Of a stretch of DNA of 64,000 nucleotides, positions 1 through 10,458 are shown piece by piece. A program made the translations under genes and the position numbers. The stretch is from contig OZ234500.1 in assembly GCA_965153455.1 (NCBI GenBank), positions 62,001 through 126,000 on the forward strand. Direction: 5' to 3'. The number at the start of each line of letters is the position of its first letter. Within the stretch, counting starts at the first letter, position 1. The notes beneath the pieces were generated by a model. It did not search any database. It saw nothing but the letters and a program-made list of their open reading frames with translations, and was not told where the DNA came from. The stretch is from Sphagnum compactum. Lineage: Eukaryota > Bryophyta > Sphagnopsida > Sphagnales.

Positions 1-1020
1 GCTTCTTTGGGCTTCCGTAACATTCTCGCACCAAGAATGTCATAACTATGATAATACTTGAGAGTTTGTTGCCACCACAAATGCTCCCCTGGATACCTTC
101 CAAACTCACCCGACACCGCAAAAGTGCTTGTTGTTTTATTGACCCCCAATATTCCTCTCACGAACATTCTGTGTACTTGTTGTCACCCTTTCGCCCCTGT
201 ACAACTTGTCCACACCTCGCAGTCGTGGCTCAGTATTGGGCGTACCGGTGAATCGAGCAACTGGCACATTACTTCCGGATTTGTTCCTTGCTATTCCTTC
301 CCTGCATCTTGCAAACCCAACAAAAGGATCCAAGGATAAAAAATATATACTACGACAAATTGAAAAAAAATAGGAAAAGAAAAATAAACGATCAAAATTA
401 GACGAATAAATAAAAATGAATGAATAAGTACAACCAATAAATACGACCGAATAACCATAAGAAACGTTCGGTAAGAAGAAGAACATGGAAAAGGGCGAAA
501 AATGAGGATTCCGAAGAAAGATGGGAGGACGAAAAAAGGGGGAAGAAAATGCCTTCTAAAAGTCCAAGAAAAAATACAAGAAAAAAAAGGAAGATAAGAA
601 GAAAGGAAAAAATCCGAACTGGAATAGCCTGTGGTCTCCTGATAACCAAAAAAAAAATGCAAAAAAAATTCCTTTCGAAGATGTGCAAAACAAAACCCCC
701 AAAAAAAAAAAAAAAAAAAACTGTTTTTTCGACACAAAACCCCCTCGCCGAAATATATATATGTACCCTTGACCTCTCGCAATCTATGGAAAAAAAGTTC
801 ACTATTTCAACACCTCCGCCCATGCATTTTCCTAAAATAACGTTCGCCTCTTGTCCCACCTCTCTTCCAAAACCCCGAAAAAAAACCGATCCTCACACAC
901 CTTCGCTCCCTTCTAGTCAAATAACCCAAACGTTAGAAACTTCAATATCAAAATTAATTCTTCTTCAAGGGGCCAAGAGGATGGAAAGAGAAAAATAAAA
1001 ACAAACAAGCACATTCTAAT
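1..1020. repeat. Repeat A, copy 1 (LINE-tail side at left edge)
   Basis: The first 47 bases match 20639-20685, and the block 275-1020 is repeated at 1257-2020 and 20853-21640. It holds an A-rich, purine-rich body with the recurring phrase AACTGGAATAGCCTGTGGTC (about 618-637) and homopolymer A runs. The left 300 bases correspond on the minus strand to the reverse-transcriptase C-terminal remnant seen better at 20629-20910, but are more decayed here. The long minus-strand reading frames are phenylalanine-rich products of poly-A tracts and are not treated as genes. The copy runs off the left window edge. Confidence 0.8.
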
Positions 1021-1256
1021 CCTAAACCCACCTTGAACAAGAAATTAATCTTTTCCTGACATCCCCCCCCCCACCCACGGGGTGTGCCAGCTTCCCATTG
1101 GTTACACTCGTGAAAAGTTGGACACTTGCAGCGCCTGGATGGACTGTGACGGGGCCCCCTATTTTTTTTCCCTGCAATTCCTTTACATATATATATACCT
1201 CCAAAGGCAATTATTTCGGATTTTTATTCCTGGTGTAAATTCAAAAAACAAATCTT
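1021..1256. repeat. Repeat B, copy 1
   Basis: This block, from the phrase CCTAAACCCACCTTGAACAA to AAAAAACAAATCTT, is repeated at about 19190-19472 and 21625-21890. At 19 and 21 kb it is followed by repeat C, but here it runs directly into a second copy of A, so the composite unit is rearranged. It contains a poly-C tract and a short TA run. No coding content is seen. Confidence 0.7.
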
Positions 1257-2020
1257 CCGGATTTGTTCCTCGCTCTTCGTTTTGTACTTGTTCCTTCCTA
1301 TCCTTCCCTCCATCTTGCAAACCCGACAAAAGGATCCAAGGATAAAAAAATATATACTACGACAAATTGAAAAAAATAGGAAAAGAAAAATAAACGATCA
1401 AAATTAGACGAATAAATAAAAATGAATGAATAAGTACAACCAATAAATACGACCGAAAAACCATAAGAAACGTTCGGTAAGAAGAAGAACATGGAAAAGG
1501 GCGAAAAATGAGGATTCCGAATTAAGATGGGAGGACGAAAAAAGGGGGAAGAAAATGCCTTTTAAAAGTCCAAGAAAAAATACAAGAAAAATAAGGAAGA
1601 TAAGAAGAAAGGAAAAAATCCGAACTGGAATAGCCTGTGGTCTCATGATAACCAAAAAAAATTCCTTTGGAAGATGTGCAAAACAAAACCCCCAAAAAAA
1701 AAAAAAAAAAAAAACTGTTTTTTCGACTCAAAACCCCCTCGCCGAAATATATATATGTACCCTTGACCTCTCGCAATCTATGGAAAAAAAGTTCACTATT
1801 TCAACACCTCTGCCCATGCATTTTCATAAAATAACGTTCGCCTCTTGTCCCACCTCTCTTCCGAAACCCAGAAAAAAAACCGATCCTCACATACCTCCGC
1901 TCCCTTCTAGTCAAATAGCCCAAACGTTGGAAACTTCCGTATCAAAATTAATTCTTCTTTAAAGGGCCCAGAGGATGGAGAGAGAAAAATAAAATAAAAC
2001 AATCACAATCCAATCCTAAA
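1257..2020. repeat. Repeat A, copy 2
   Basis: Near-identical direct repeat of 275-1020, offset by about 980 bases, with a few substitutions and a short deletion near 1650. It starts at CCGGATTTGTTCCTCGCTC, so it lacks the reverse-transcriptase remnant present before copy 1. The end merges into the pyrimidine-rich stretch after 2020. Confidence 0.75.
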
Positions 2021-2029
2021 TCCACCTAT

Positions 2030-2230
2030 CAAATTTCCTACCTACCTATGTGCTTCTTTTCCTACCTCCCCGGCTCTTGTACCTACTTTCTCGTTTCCTG
2101 CTTTCTCACTACCCACCTTACATACCTTCTCACTATTTCTCTCAAAAACCACCCCTTACCTACCTACCTACCTACGTGCCTGCCTGCCTAAACCACCCCT
2201 TACGTACCTACCTACCAACTATCCACCTAC
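2030..2230. repeat. Pyrimidine-rich (CCTA)n stretch
   Basis: A C/T-rich tract with repeated CTACCTACCTAC words. The same tetranucleotide appears at about 22960-23110, 48260-48370 and 54810-54930. No coding content is seen. Confidence 0.6.
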
Positions 2231-2297
2231 CGCTGTTTTGTGCGACGGACTATCCACCTACCGCTGTTTTGTGCGACGGATTTGCCGTTGCTGCAGC

Positions 2298-3010
2298 CGC
2301 CTCTTCTTCGAACCTCTTCTTTCACTGAACCTCTTCTTCGAGCTTTTCCGTTTTTTCTCTTCTTCCAAGTCTTTCGCGCAACCTCTTCACGCGTTCCCTT
2401 TTCGTCTCACGCTCTACGACTTCGACAAACAGCTTCGTTTCTCTCGCACTGTACTCAGTCGGTACGCTGTGTTCTCGGATCCTACCTTACCACCGTGGTA
2501 TCATGGAAGAAGCTGACCGGTGATGCTGATAAGAGCATGTCTTAAGGAGCTCCTTCGGATGCTCCTGTTGGCGCAAATCCTGCTCTGGAAGCCCGTATCG
2601 CTCCTGACGTGCAGGTACATCTTTTTTTTCTTCCGCGGGGGATTTGCCGCCTTTTCTTCGAACCTCTTCTTTCACTGAACCTCTTCTTTGAGCTTTTCCG
2701 TTTTTTCTCTTCTTCCAAGTCTTTCGCGCAACCTCTTCACGCGTTCCCTTTTCGTCTCACGCTCTACGCCTTCGACAAACAGCTTCGTTTCTCTCGCACT
2801 GTACTCAGTCGGTACGCTGTGTTCTCGGATCCTACCTTACCACCGTGGTATCATGGAAGAAGCTGACCGGTGATGCTGATAAGAGCATGTCGTCAGGAGC
2901 TCCTTCGGATGCTCCTGTTGGTGCAAATCCTGCTCTGGAAGCCCGTATCGCTCCTGACGCGCAGGTACATCTTTTTTTTCTTCCGCGCGGGATTTTTGTC
3001 TTTCTTTCGA
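2298..3010 (+). repeat. Tandem duplication of about 355 bp with a candidate first exon
   Basis: The segment from TTCTTCGAACCTCTTCTTTC through GCAGGTACATC occurs twice in tandem, at about 2298-2652 and 2653-3010. Each copy has a CT-rich leader, then ATG (2537 and 2888) and a possible short exon ending at a CAG|GTACAT donor (2965 in copy 2). Copy 2 can encode a 26-residue Ala/Pro-rich peptide starting MSSGAPSDAPVGANPALEAR. Copy 1 has a stop at codon 3. This suggests a duplicated promoter, 5' UTR and first exon, with copy 1 inactivated. The downstream gene is not recognised, and the myosin exon at 3571 is not clearly its continuation. Confidence 0.5.
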
Positions 3011-3137
3011 TGTACCGAAGAGAGACACGGGAATTTGAGACGGCTTAATTGGTGCTCGCTTTGGATTTTTGAGGAGATTTGCGATCGCGCTTCAGGGTTT
3101 TTCACCGATGCTGTATTGCAGAGTGGCTGTTCGAGTC

Positions 3138-3176
3138 GGTTGAGAGAGAGAGAGACAGAGAGAGAGAGACAGAGAA
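3138..3176. repeat. (GA)n simple repeat
   Basis: A purine microsatellite of GAGAGA and GACAGA words. Confidence 0.8.
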
Positions 3177-3570
3177 GCAGCACTTGGGGTTTAGTCACCT
3201 CTTCTCCTGTTTCTTCTCGCGTTAGAATTTCTGAAAATTGATTGTGTATTTGTGCCTCGGTACGATTGCCTTGCGTCGTGTGTTTCCAAACCGTAGCATC
3301 ATGGATTGCTCTCGACGTGCAGCTCGACCACGGTGAGATGTTGTTGGGTGTATGAGTTTTGATTCTCATAAAGAATATGAGCACAGAATTCCTACGTTGC
3401 TTGTTGTGTTCGCAGGCACTGCATTGTTGGTTTTACCAGATGCTGCTGAACGGAGGGGCAAATGGGTCTCTTCGTTATGCTTTCAATTTGAACCTTTCTG
3501 CATGCACTACACATGTAGTACACATTGTCAAGTTATGTGTAACACCTAGTTACTTGGTGTTCATTTGCAG

Positions 3571-3680
3571 GGCGTACTTGAGGCCGTGAGAATCAGCTGT
3601 GCTGGCTACCGAACAAGACGCACCTTTTATGAGTTTCTCGACCGCTTTGGGCTGCTTGCTCCTGAGGTCCTTGAGGGCAA
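3571..3680 (+). pseudogene. Single myosin motor-domain exon
   Basis: The exon is bounded by TTCATTTGCAG| and |GTAAGTGA. It encodes [19 protein letters not shown] followed by [18 protein letters not shown], the segment just after the actin-binding loops of the motor head in plant myosins (class VIII/XI). There the strand leading to the converter begins with GVLEA(I/V)RISCAGYP; here the usual Pro after GY is Arg. The reading frame is open across the whole exon. No adjacent motor exons (P-loop, switch regions, IQ motifs) were found within several kb, so this is a captured or left-over exon and not a working gene. Myosin identity is confident; the class is not. Confidence 0.85.
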
Positions 3681-4313
3681 GTAAGTGAATACCAATACGT
3701 GTGGATTTTCTTGGGCCTCCATCTGTTGCATCAATTATCATTTATCTGGGCATCCTGGAAAATCTTTTGGCATTGGTCTGGCTCAAAATGCACATGATTT
3801 GCTGTCTCTGCGTGCTGCGTGATTATTTCATTAAATGGATCTGTGGCCCTGTGGAGATGCTTTGCTCAAAAGGAGTTCTCTTTAGTCTTGTTCGCATCAT
3901 AGTATATGGCAGCATGACCTCAAATGTTGTGCATGTCTGGTTAACTGGGTTCCATCCTAATTGGATACCACATACTTGCAAGGCATTTGGACGTTGGATT
4001 CTGTAGGCTGTTTTGCATGAATCTGTGACTTGTGTGCCAGCTGACATCATGTATGACTCTTCCTGTCGCTTCTAGTTCGCTTTTGTACGATTGTTTGCTC
4101 GTTCCCATTTTTTTCATTTTCAACACTCCGAAATACATTCGGTTCACTGGATGTAATCCGTGTTACACATTGAAGAATTTAAAAATTGTAGCCCGTAGCT
4201 GGCCTTCCGTCTGGAGACCGGTATGCTTCATTACCCCCGTCAGTTCAGCCGATAATGTGAGTTTTCCTAATTTGCAATTGTCTTTTCTTCTATTTTCCGA
4301 CGTTGGGGTCCAT

Positions 4314-4379
4314 TTTCAAGTTATGTGTAACACCTAGTTACTCGGTGTTCATTTGCAGGGCATACTTGAGGCCGTGAGA
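4314..4379 (+). pseudogene. Duplicated stub of the myosin exon with its intron end
   Basis: The 66 bases from TTCAAGTTATGTGTAACACC to the codons GVLEAVR repeat 3526-3591 almost exactly, including the branch and acceptor region. After GCCGTGAGA the sequence diverges. This is a second, truncated acceptor-plus-exon start about 790 bp downstream of the first. Confidence 0.8.
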
Positions 4380-4417
4380 GGTTTTCCATTCCAGGCCTCC
4401 CAGTGTCCTCGCCATCG

Positions 4418-4470
4418 CCAGGTTGTTGTGCTTCTCCCACATGGCCAGGTTGTTGTGCTTCTCCCACAGG
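4418..4470. repeat. 27-bp tandem duplication
   Basis: The word CCAGGTTGTTGTGCTTCTCC with its flank occurs at 4418 and 4445. It is a small tandem duplication without other features. Confidence 0.8.
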
Positions 4471-4810
4471 CCATCACCAGGTGCGTCTACCCCCCCCCCA
4501 ACGTCCCCCTCCTTCAAGTCCTACTTTTCGAATAAAAATCTAGGAGATTTGTCTCCTCCGCTTCTTTTGATCCCAAGATCAGCTTGATCGGTCTGCAATG
4601 GACACGGAATGCAGTGGGCTTGTCTTTGATGTGTTGGAGCTGATTGTTGAGTCACACTTCCACTGCATCCACAAATATTGCCACAGAACCGAGGCTGGTC
4701 AGATTGAGGTGTGACTCGACCGTCAGCTCTCGACCATCAGCTCCGACACATCAGAGACATTACCTAGAGACACACACAAATTCTCATCGAGTTTTTTATT
4801 TATCGGGGAT

Positions 4811-4953
4811 GCACACCTCCTGACCGGCTGTATGGCATTACAGATCGTTCGATCGGTGACGATCGCGGTCTGTAAGGGCCAATTAGCGTGGGCTGTACGG
4901 CAGTGTAGACCGTTCGCGGTCTGTACGGGCCAATTAGCGCGTAAGAGGTGTTT
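4811..4953 (+). promoter_or_regulatory. Dyad (hairpin) element upstream of the zinc-finger exon
   Basis: The outer arms CACCTC (about 4815) and GAGGTG (about 4945) enclose two inner hairpins of the form TTACAGA...CGGTCTGTAA (about 4838-4875) and TAGACCG...CGGTCTGTA (about 4907-4925). The same arrangement occurs at 32165-32264, again about 80-140 bases before a zinc-finger ATG. It may be a promoter dyad, an operator-like site or a small inserted element. The function is inferred only from conserved position. Confidence 0.5.
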
Positions 4954-5031
4954 ACCTTCGATTTTTAAAAAACAGAACCTCCTGAACCTGGCATCTCAAA
5001 TCTTTCATCGTTCATAGTAAAAATCCGTGCT

Positions 5032-5283
5032 ATGACAGTCGTCCTCATGGATTCGAGGATTGCCCAAGGAATTTGGTGCGAAATATGCGATTGGACTTTT
5101 CAACCGGGCACAAATTTGGAACAGCACAATTCCAGACTTGTGCATCGAACCCTGCTCAATGCCGATGCCGTCGCGCGATTAGCGCCCGGCAAGTTTCTGG
5201 AATTCAGGGATGCGGTGACCTCCAGCAGTCGTAAAAATAGTAAATTTGCACTCAAGCGGGAGTTGCGGAAGGCTGCAGCCCAG
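5032..5283 (+). pseudogene. Solitary U1-type zinc-finger exon (homologue of the 32.4 kb gene)
   Basis: The ATG-initiated exon of 84 codons ends in phase 0 at CCCAG|GTGAGC. It contains C-x2-C-x12-H-x5-H: CEIC, then H (EQH) and H (LVH), the spacing of U1/matrin-type C2H2 fingers, with the core WTFQPGTNLEQHNS. It aligns throughout with exon 1 at 32381-32635, including intron position and phase and a basic helix (KFALKRELRKAAAQ). The dioxygenase exons found after 32.7 kb were not recognised between here and 7.1 kb. It is either an incomplete copy or a gene with highly diverged later exons. A nucleic-acid-binding role is expected from the finger type. Confidence 0.6.
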
Positions 5284-7112
5284 GTGAGCTTTTTCTCTTT
5301 CTTATCGTAATTGCCAACACTCTTTTATTTTTTTAAGGTTGTTACCAATACTTGTTTTTTCCTGTCTTTCACATTAAATCTCTCGACAGACATATGTATA
5401 GGCTCCGGCAAAAACACCGTAAGTCTTCGACTGACTTCTGTCCATTTTTAAATAAAGGGGTACTTTATGTTATTCACGATGTCAATAATAGTAGGATGCT
5501 ATATGTTGGTCTCTTCATTTCCTGTTTCTGTTGAAATTGGGGCTCTTTACTTGAAGTCGTAGAAGCTTGATTATTGTGTGTCGGAAATTCCAGCTCTGCC
5601 AGATCCTTTGATCTCCCCAAATTCTCAGGTATTTTTTCCGGTGAAAATTTGGTGGTTAATGTTATCCTTTCTTCTCGTTTCCTGTGGAGTCTCCTATATT
5701 GTCATGGAGATGTAACAGCCTAGCACAGCCCACTAACATCCCCTGTTATTCACTAACTGTTCATTTCCAAACAGTGTAAACTAGACCCACATAGAGATGG
5801 AGTGTCCAGGAACAGATCCAAATCTCATCCGCCGGGTTTCTGTGTTACCAGTTACCATTACCTGGGGGGCTTCGGTTTAATCCGGCTTCATCTTTCAAAG
5901 ATGGACAACTTTCTACTCTTGTTTCATTGTATTGTCCTTAACCCTGCTGCGTTGTATTCTCATTCCTTGAGGATGCATCAGCTAGATCTACAGTGTACCT
6001 TTCCAGTTATTTTTCCTTCGTTTACACAACCAGTGCAGGTGGTCCTGCTTATCTTCGGGCATGATAGGATGTTACCAGTCTCCCTTTTCTCTTATCCGAC
6101 CATCTACTAATCTGTCTGCAATTTTGTCAAATGTAGCTCTCTCTCTCTCTTACATGTTCTCGGGTCACATACCAGTACAGCAGATGAATGCTGGAGCTTA
6201 CCACCTTACCGAAGGACTGGGAGGTGGCATCCACTGTCTCTGCTCCTTATCAGAATTTGTAATATTTTTGTTTAGAGTTTAGTCATGGCAATCGGGCACA
6301 GATTGCAACAAGAGACAACCCCTTTTTCCACGGTTGTCCATGGTTTCAGCTTTTAGTGTCCTTTCCTTCTTTCTTGAATGAAGAAAAAGTTGAAGACACC
6401 CCTACTTTTTGCTGGGCTCTCCTCAAAAACGAAGTGGGCAACTGGGGAAATATGTGCAGTTGTGTGATACCGGTCTTTGGAAGCTGGGGTATGTAGTGGA
6501 CCACTGTATAAAGTCATGTAATGACAACCATAGTAGTAGGATCAGCTCTTCTGAGGCTCGATATTTTATGGAATATTGCGTCCAGGCGCTGAAGAAGACT
6601 TATGTATGCCAGTGATTTTGCAGCTGCTGCTGGCTTGTTTATCCCCCCCCATGTAGTGTAGGCTGACCAGTATGCCGTTTCCTGGGCAGCTTGGTGTACA
6701 ACGTTAGAGAACAACACTCTGTTAAGATCCTGTAAATAGTCCAACAGTTCCAAATTACCACGTTCTTTTTTCCGAGTCTCGTGCTGTGACTGGCAATCAT
6801 TCAGTGTGTTTCTAGTCGCTGGAAACAACAGGCCATGTGAAATTTTTGGAAGTCGTCACCTCTTCTTGAACGGTGATGACTAGGTAATATTGCAGAGGAA
6901 GAGTGTGATAGCATCATCCGCTCTGTCTATACTCTGGATACCCAGGAGATGCACAGGAATGCACCATTCATACTCAGGTTGGCATAACAGGATGTGGTGG
7001 CATTCATACTCAGGCTGGCCATCAATTATGAGCTTATAATTTGCAGTTCACGCAAGCAAGGTATCCAGATATAGGATAAGAATGTTTACCTGTAGAGGCG
7101 AGTCCAGCCAAC
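5284..7112. other. No recognised gene
   Basis: Mixed-composition DNA with short open stretches in several frames (for example 5802-6110 on +, 6514-6828 on -). None shows recognisable motifs or consistent splice signals. It could hold diverged downstream exons of the zinc-finger gene. Confidence 0.5.
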
Positions 7113-9936
7113 TCATCCTTGTTGAGGGCCACATAGTTTGAGGGCAGCTGCAGGTCGTGAACGTTCGCGCTTCATGTCCTTGCCCATTGACGCACCCAAA
7201 CGTGAATTTGTCATTGCTCCATTTGGTCGTGAGAATTCAGGAGTCGCTGGCTGCATTGAGGCAATGCCCAATGAGAGCCGCCGATTAGGTTGTGATGCTG
7301 ACGTTGTTCCCCCAAGACTTGGACAAGATCCACCGTAGGCCTTTTTGGAGCTGAGAGCTGTCTTGATGGGACTGGGCTTTGACCCAAACAGTGTCTCCTG
7401 CTCTGTTATCAGTTGCTCCTGGATCATACCTTAAGGTCCTGCAGTAAGTTTTGAAAAAACTTGCAAAAAATCAACTTGTTGCCCAATTCCGCATTGCAAG
7501 CAACAAGCTCCTTCTTGTAGTAGAATTAATTGGCTATAAACACTCTTGCAATGCAGTGTGGAATGTGGCATAGCTCCCACTGACTGACAATGTTAAGTAA
7601 GTGGTGAAAAACATGTGTTTCTTACCCTGAGTTTACGCTTCTCCTCATCTTCCTCTTGCCGGAGGTAGTTGTACTCATCCAGCATAGACAGCAATCTCAC
7701 CCGCATACGGATGCTCAAATGTAAGAGACAAGAAAGCTACCAGGATGCATGTAAGCAAGCTGTTATGCTAAGCAGTAGCTGGCTTCCAGAAATAAATTAA
7801 GGCAGTAGAAAAGGAAGTGAGTACAAGGGAAGAGATGCACCCCATCGAACATGAATGGAACACCCCTGTCATCCTCCCAAGCCTATGTCTTCAAGATTAA
7901 CATTTCCACCATGGCTGCGTCCAGCACAACCAGTGACAGCACCCAAATTCAGTGACCATGGCAGGATTCCAACATCTTCTTTGGCATGTCTTGACAAATG
8001 ACAAGTCCTCCGTTGACCTGTGGGAAGCTAATTGCCTAAAATGTCACTTTTATCAACCTACCCAACTCAGGGACAGAGTGTCAACCTGGGCACAAACATA
8101 CTCCCAAAACTCCAGAGATAATTTTTCTCCTTAATTACTATTGTCGATGACAGATAGTGGCATGTGAAATATACGAGGAAGTTTGTTGATTGCTGCCCAT
8201 GCACGTTCTGCACGTGTTAGGTTTAGATGAGCACCTTTACTGGCAAACCCTGTTTTCATCCACCATATAAAATTCACGGGAAGCCAGAGGATTAAACACT
8301 GAGCAATTTTTCTTTCTCCTACTGCTTCCTGGTGCTTGGGATGATGAGGACTATGCATTTACTTCGGGATGACAAGATGCAATCCCAGAGAACAACCAAC
8401 CTCTTTGAACAAAGTATGAAGCCGATAGATTCCATTTGTCTTGGGAGAAAGACAAATTTGAGCACTTTTGTAACAAACCTTATTATAATCTTCAGGCCAT
8501 CCCTCCTCTTCACAAGCTGACATCCACTTTTCCATTTTCTCAATAATCTCTTTCCTGGTCAAAGCTTCCTGTTTTGCTCGCATGATCTGCTTCTCCATAC
8601 CTTAAGGCTCAGAAGTTGTGTAGGGTCTGCAATGCCTACAGCCAAGTAGATTCCTTAGGACCTCATTAGAGTGCCATTGAAAGCCAAGAGAGCATCTTAA
8701 AACAGGTTATTGCTGATCCAAACAAATACCTTGGGCTAGTCCATCAAGGCAATGAGCTTCTCTTCTGTTGTGTTGGCATCAGGCTCAATGTGTGCATATG
8801 CCCTCCAGTTCCAATCTCCTTTTCACCACAAGTTCCTTCAGTCTGCTGGCTTTCAGTGTGTCAAGTCTGTCGACTTCCACTTGAGCCTGCAATTCATCAA
8901 GAACAAAATGCATAACCAAATGGCTTTATTTTAGTGGACAAGGTCGAGATCAACACACTGCTGAGTAAAGGAAACAAAATTCATGCAAACTGAATTGCAC
9001 AACAAAGAAAAAGTCAGGTAGCAAAATCAGGTGTTATTTACCTGTGCAATGGTGTCTGATGAAAGGGTTCCAGGTACGGTAATCTCATGTTGAGTTGCTG
9101 CAAGATGGCTAGTGATGTGCTGAAGCAACTGTTGTTCTTCAATTGGTGTATCCATCAAGTTCCACGATTCTAAAAGCTTCGCACGAAGTTCTTGTGGCTG
9201 TCATGGCATAAGAGCACATCAGTAATCACCTACTCCCTACCTCTCGATTACCCACCAAGTACTTAAATGATGCACGGGACATGGCAGTGGGCTCAGTATT
9301 ATTTGTAACTGCAACATAAAGTTCGGTATGTTGTGCAGCAGCAAAACACGGGATTCACTCTTACCTTTTGCAGCCGAACCCTTTTTTCCTGGGCTTCGAG
9401 AGAGTGGATGGTCTGGGTGAGTCCCTCGATTGTTACATTGCTTATGTTCTTGGTCCGCCCTGGCGTAGAAGAAACTAAACTGGGATGAACATCTGCAAGA
9501 ATCTGAATGGAATCCATTCCCAGAACTGTAGAGAACCCAGGCACCATTAAAAGAACGCAGGGACATCTCTTCTTTCTACTAAAAGATCCTTCCCCACCTC
9601 AACAAACAAAGATTCCAGAGCTCCAGCCTCTGGTGACTGACTACTGACTACTTACCTGTTGGTGGGTTTCCTTCTCTGTGGCTTCTGTGAAACTCTCAGC
9701 TCTCAGGGCCTCCACTCTCAAATGTGGCTGCTTTTAAGGACTGCTCGAGGTGTTCAATTCTTTGCTTTTGCTTCATCAACATCATTCTCTTTGGAAGTTT
9801 CAACCACCTGGATGCAACCCCTTTGTTATGTCGTCCTTGTTGTTGTTCCTCTTCCTCCCTGTCATTTTCCCACTCCATCAATCAGCACCTAAACCTGAAG
9901 TGTAATAATAGAACATAAAGATCTGTGTTCTCTTAT

Positions 9937-9981
<45 letters not shown>

Positions 9982-10458
9982 AGAGTACCTTAGAGTCCTG
10001 TAGTAGTGCGGTGAGAAATTTGACCTTCGTTTGCAACACTTCGACATTCTCCGATGCCGCTTCTGCAAGCCAACCAAACGTGGTTTTCAGGATCTTCAGA
10101 AGTCTTCTCATGCTCTTATACTATGAAGGTCGTACCTGGAAACCGAAAAGGAAAGAAAAGAAAAAGAAAAAGAGACATATATATTCTGGATCATAAACCT
10201 ACCTAGTTTGAGCTTCATAACAAACTCTTGTTGCTGTTGCAAACCGCGAGAGACTTTCAGCTTCGCCTTCTCATATGTCTGTGCAGAAGCTTTCCTCTTA
10301 TGCACCTGCATCGCCTGTTGCAAATTCACCCCAAAAATTTCCTCGATGTGTGCGGTCCCCTCAGCTGCCATACCGGCAAGGACTAGAGCAGCTCTTGCTC
10401 CCAAATCTGCGGCCAATACTAATGCTCCATACAGTGAACCGCACCTAGTGAGATGCAA
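7113..10458 (-). pseudogene. MAP65-like: MAP65/PRC1/Ase1-family microtubule-bundling protein, unprocessed pseudogene
   Basis: A series of minus-strand exons spells a plant MAP65, the antiparallel-microtubule crosslinker of the cortical array and phragmoplast. In order: a diverged N-terminal exon (10458-10203); 9525-9365 (VLGMDSIQILADVHPSL, ISNVTIEGLTQTI); 9197-9042 (LLESWNLMDTPIEEQQLLQH); 8886-8730 (VEVDRLDTLKASRLKELVVK, then AHIEPDANTTEEKLIALMD); about 8600-8479 ([19 protein letters not shown]); 8249-about 8168 (KGAHLNLTRAERAWAAINKL); 7914-7841 (AWEDDRGVPFMFDGV); about 7700-7630 (LLSMLDEYNYLRQEEDEEKR); and a C-terminal exon with LITEQETLFGSKPSP and NRRLSLG. The spectrin-like microtubule-binding core is therefore covered. 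Damage is clear: a one-base frameshift inside 8886-8730 before AHIEPD, a TAG after LIALMD, and a TAG replacing the Lys before AWEDDRG. Introns are retained, so it arose by DNA duplication or decay in place, not by retroposition. Some middle exons (9.6-10.1 kb) are poorly recognisable. Confidence 0.88.
9942..9980. repeat. (CT)n microsatellite
   Basis: About 19 uninterrupted CT units inside an intron of the MAP65 pseudogene. Confidence 0.9.

Noticed and set aside
291-859. Long Phe-rich minus-strand frames in repeat A
   Set aside because: They translate poly-A/poly-purine tracts and occur in all repeat copies with frame breaks.
549-998. 149-codon Lys-rich plus-strand frame
   Set aside because: Same purine-rich repeat read on the other strand; composition artefact, broken in other copies.
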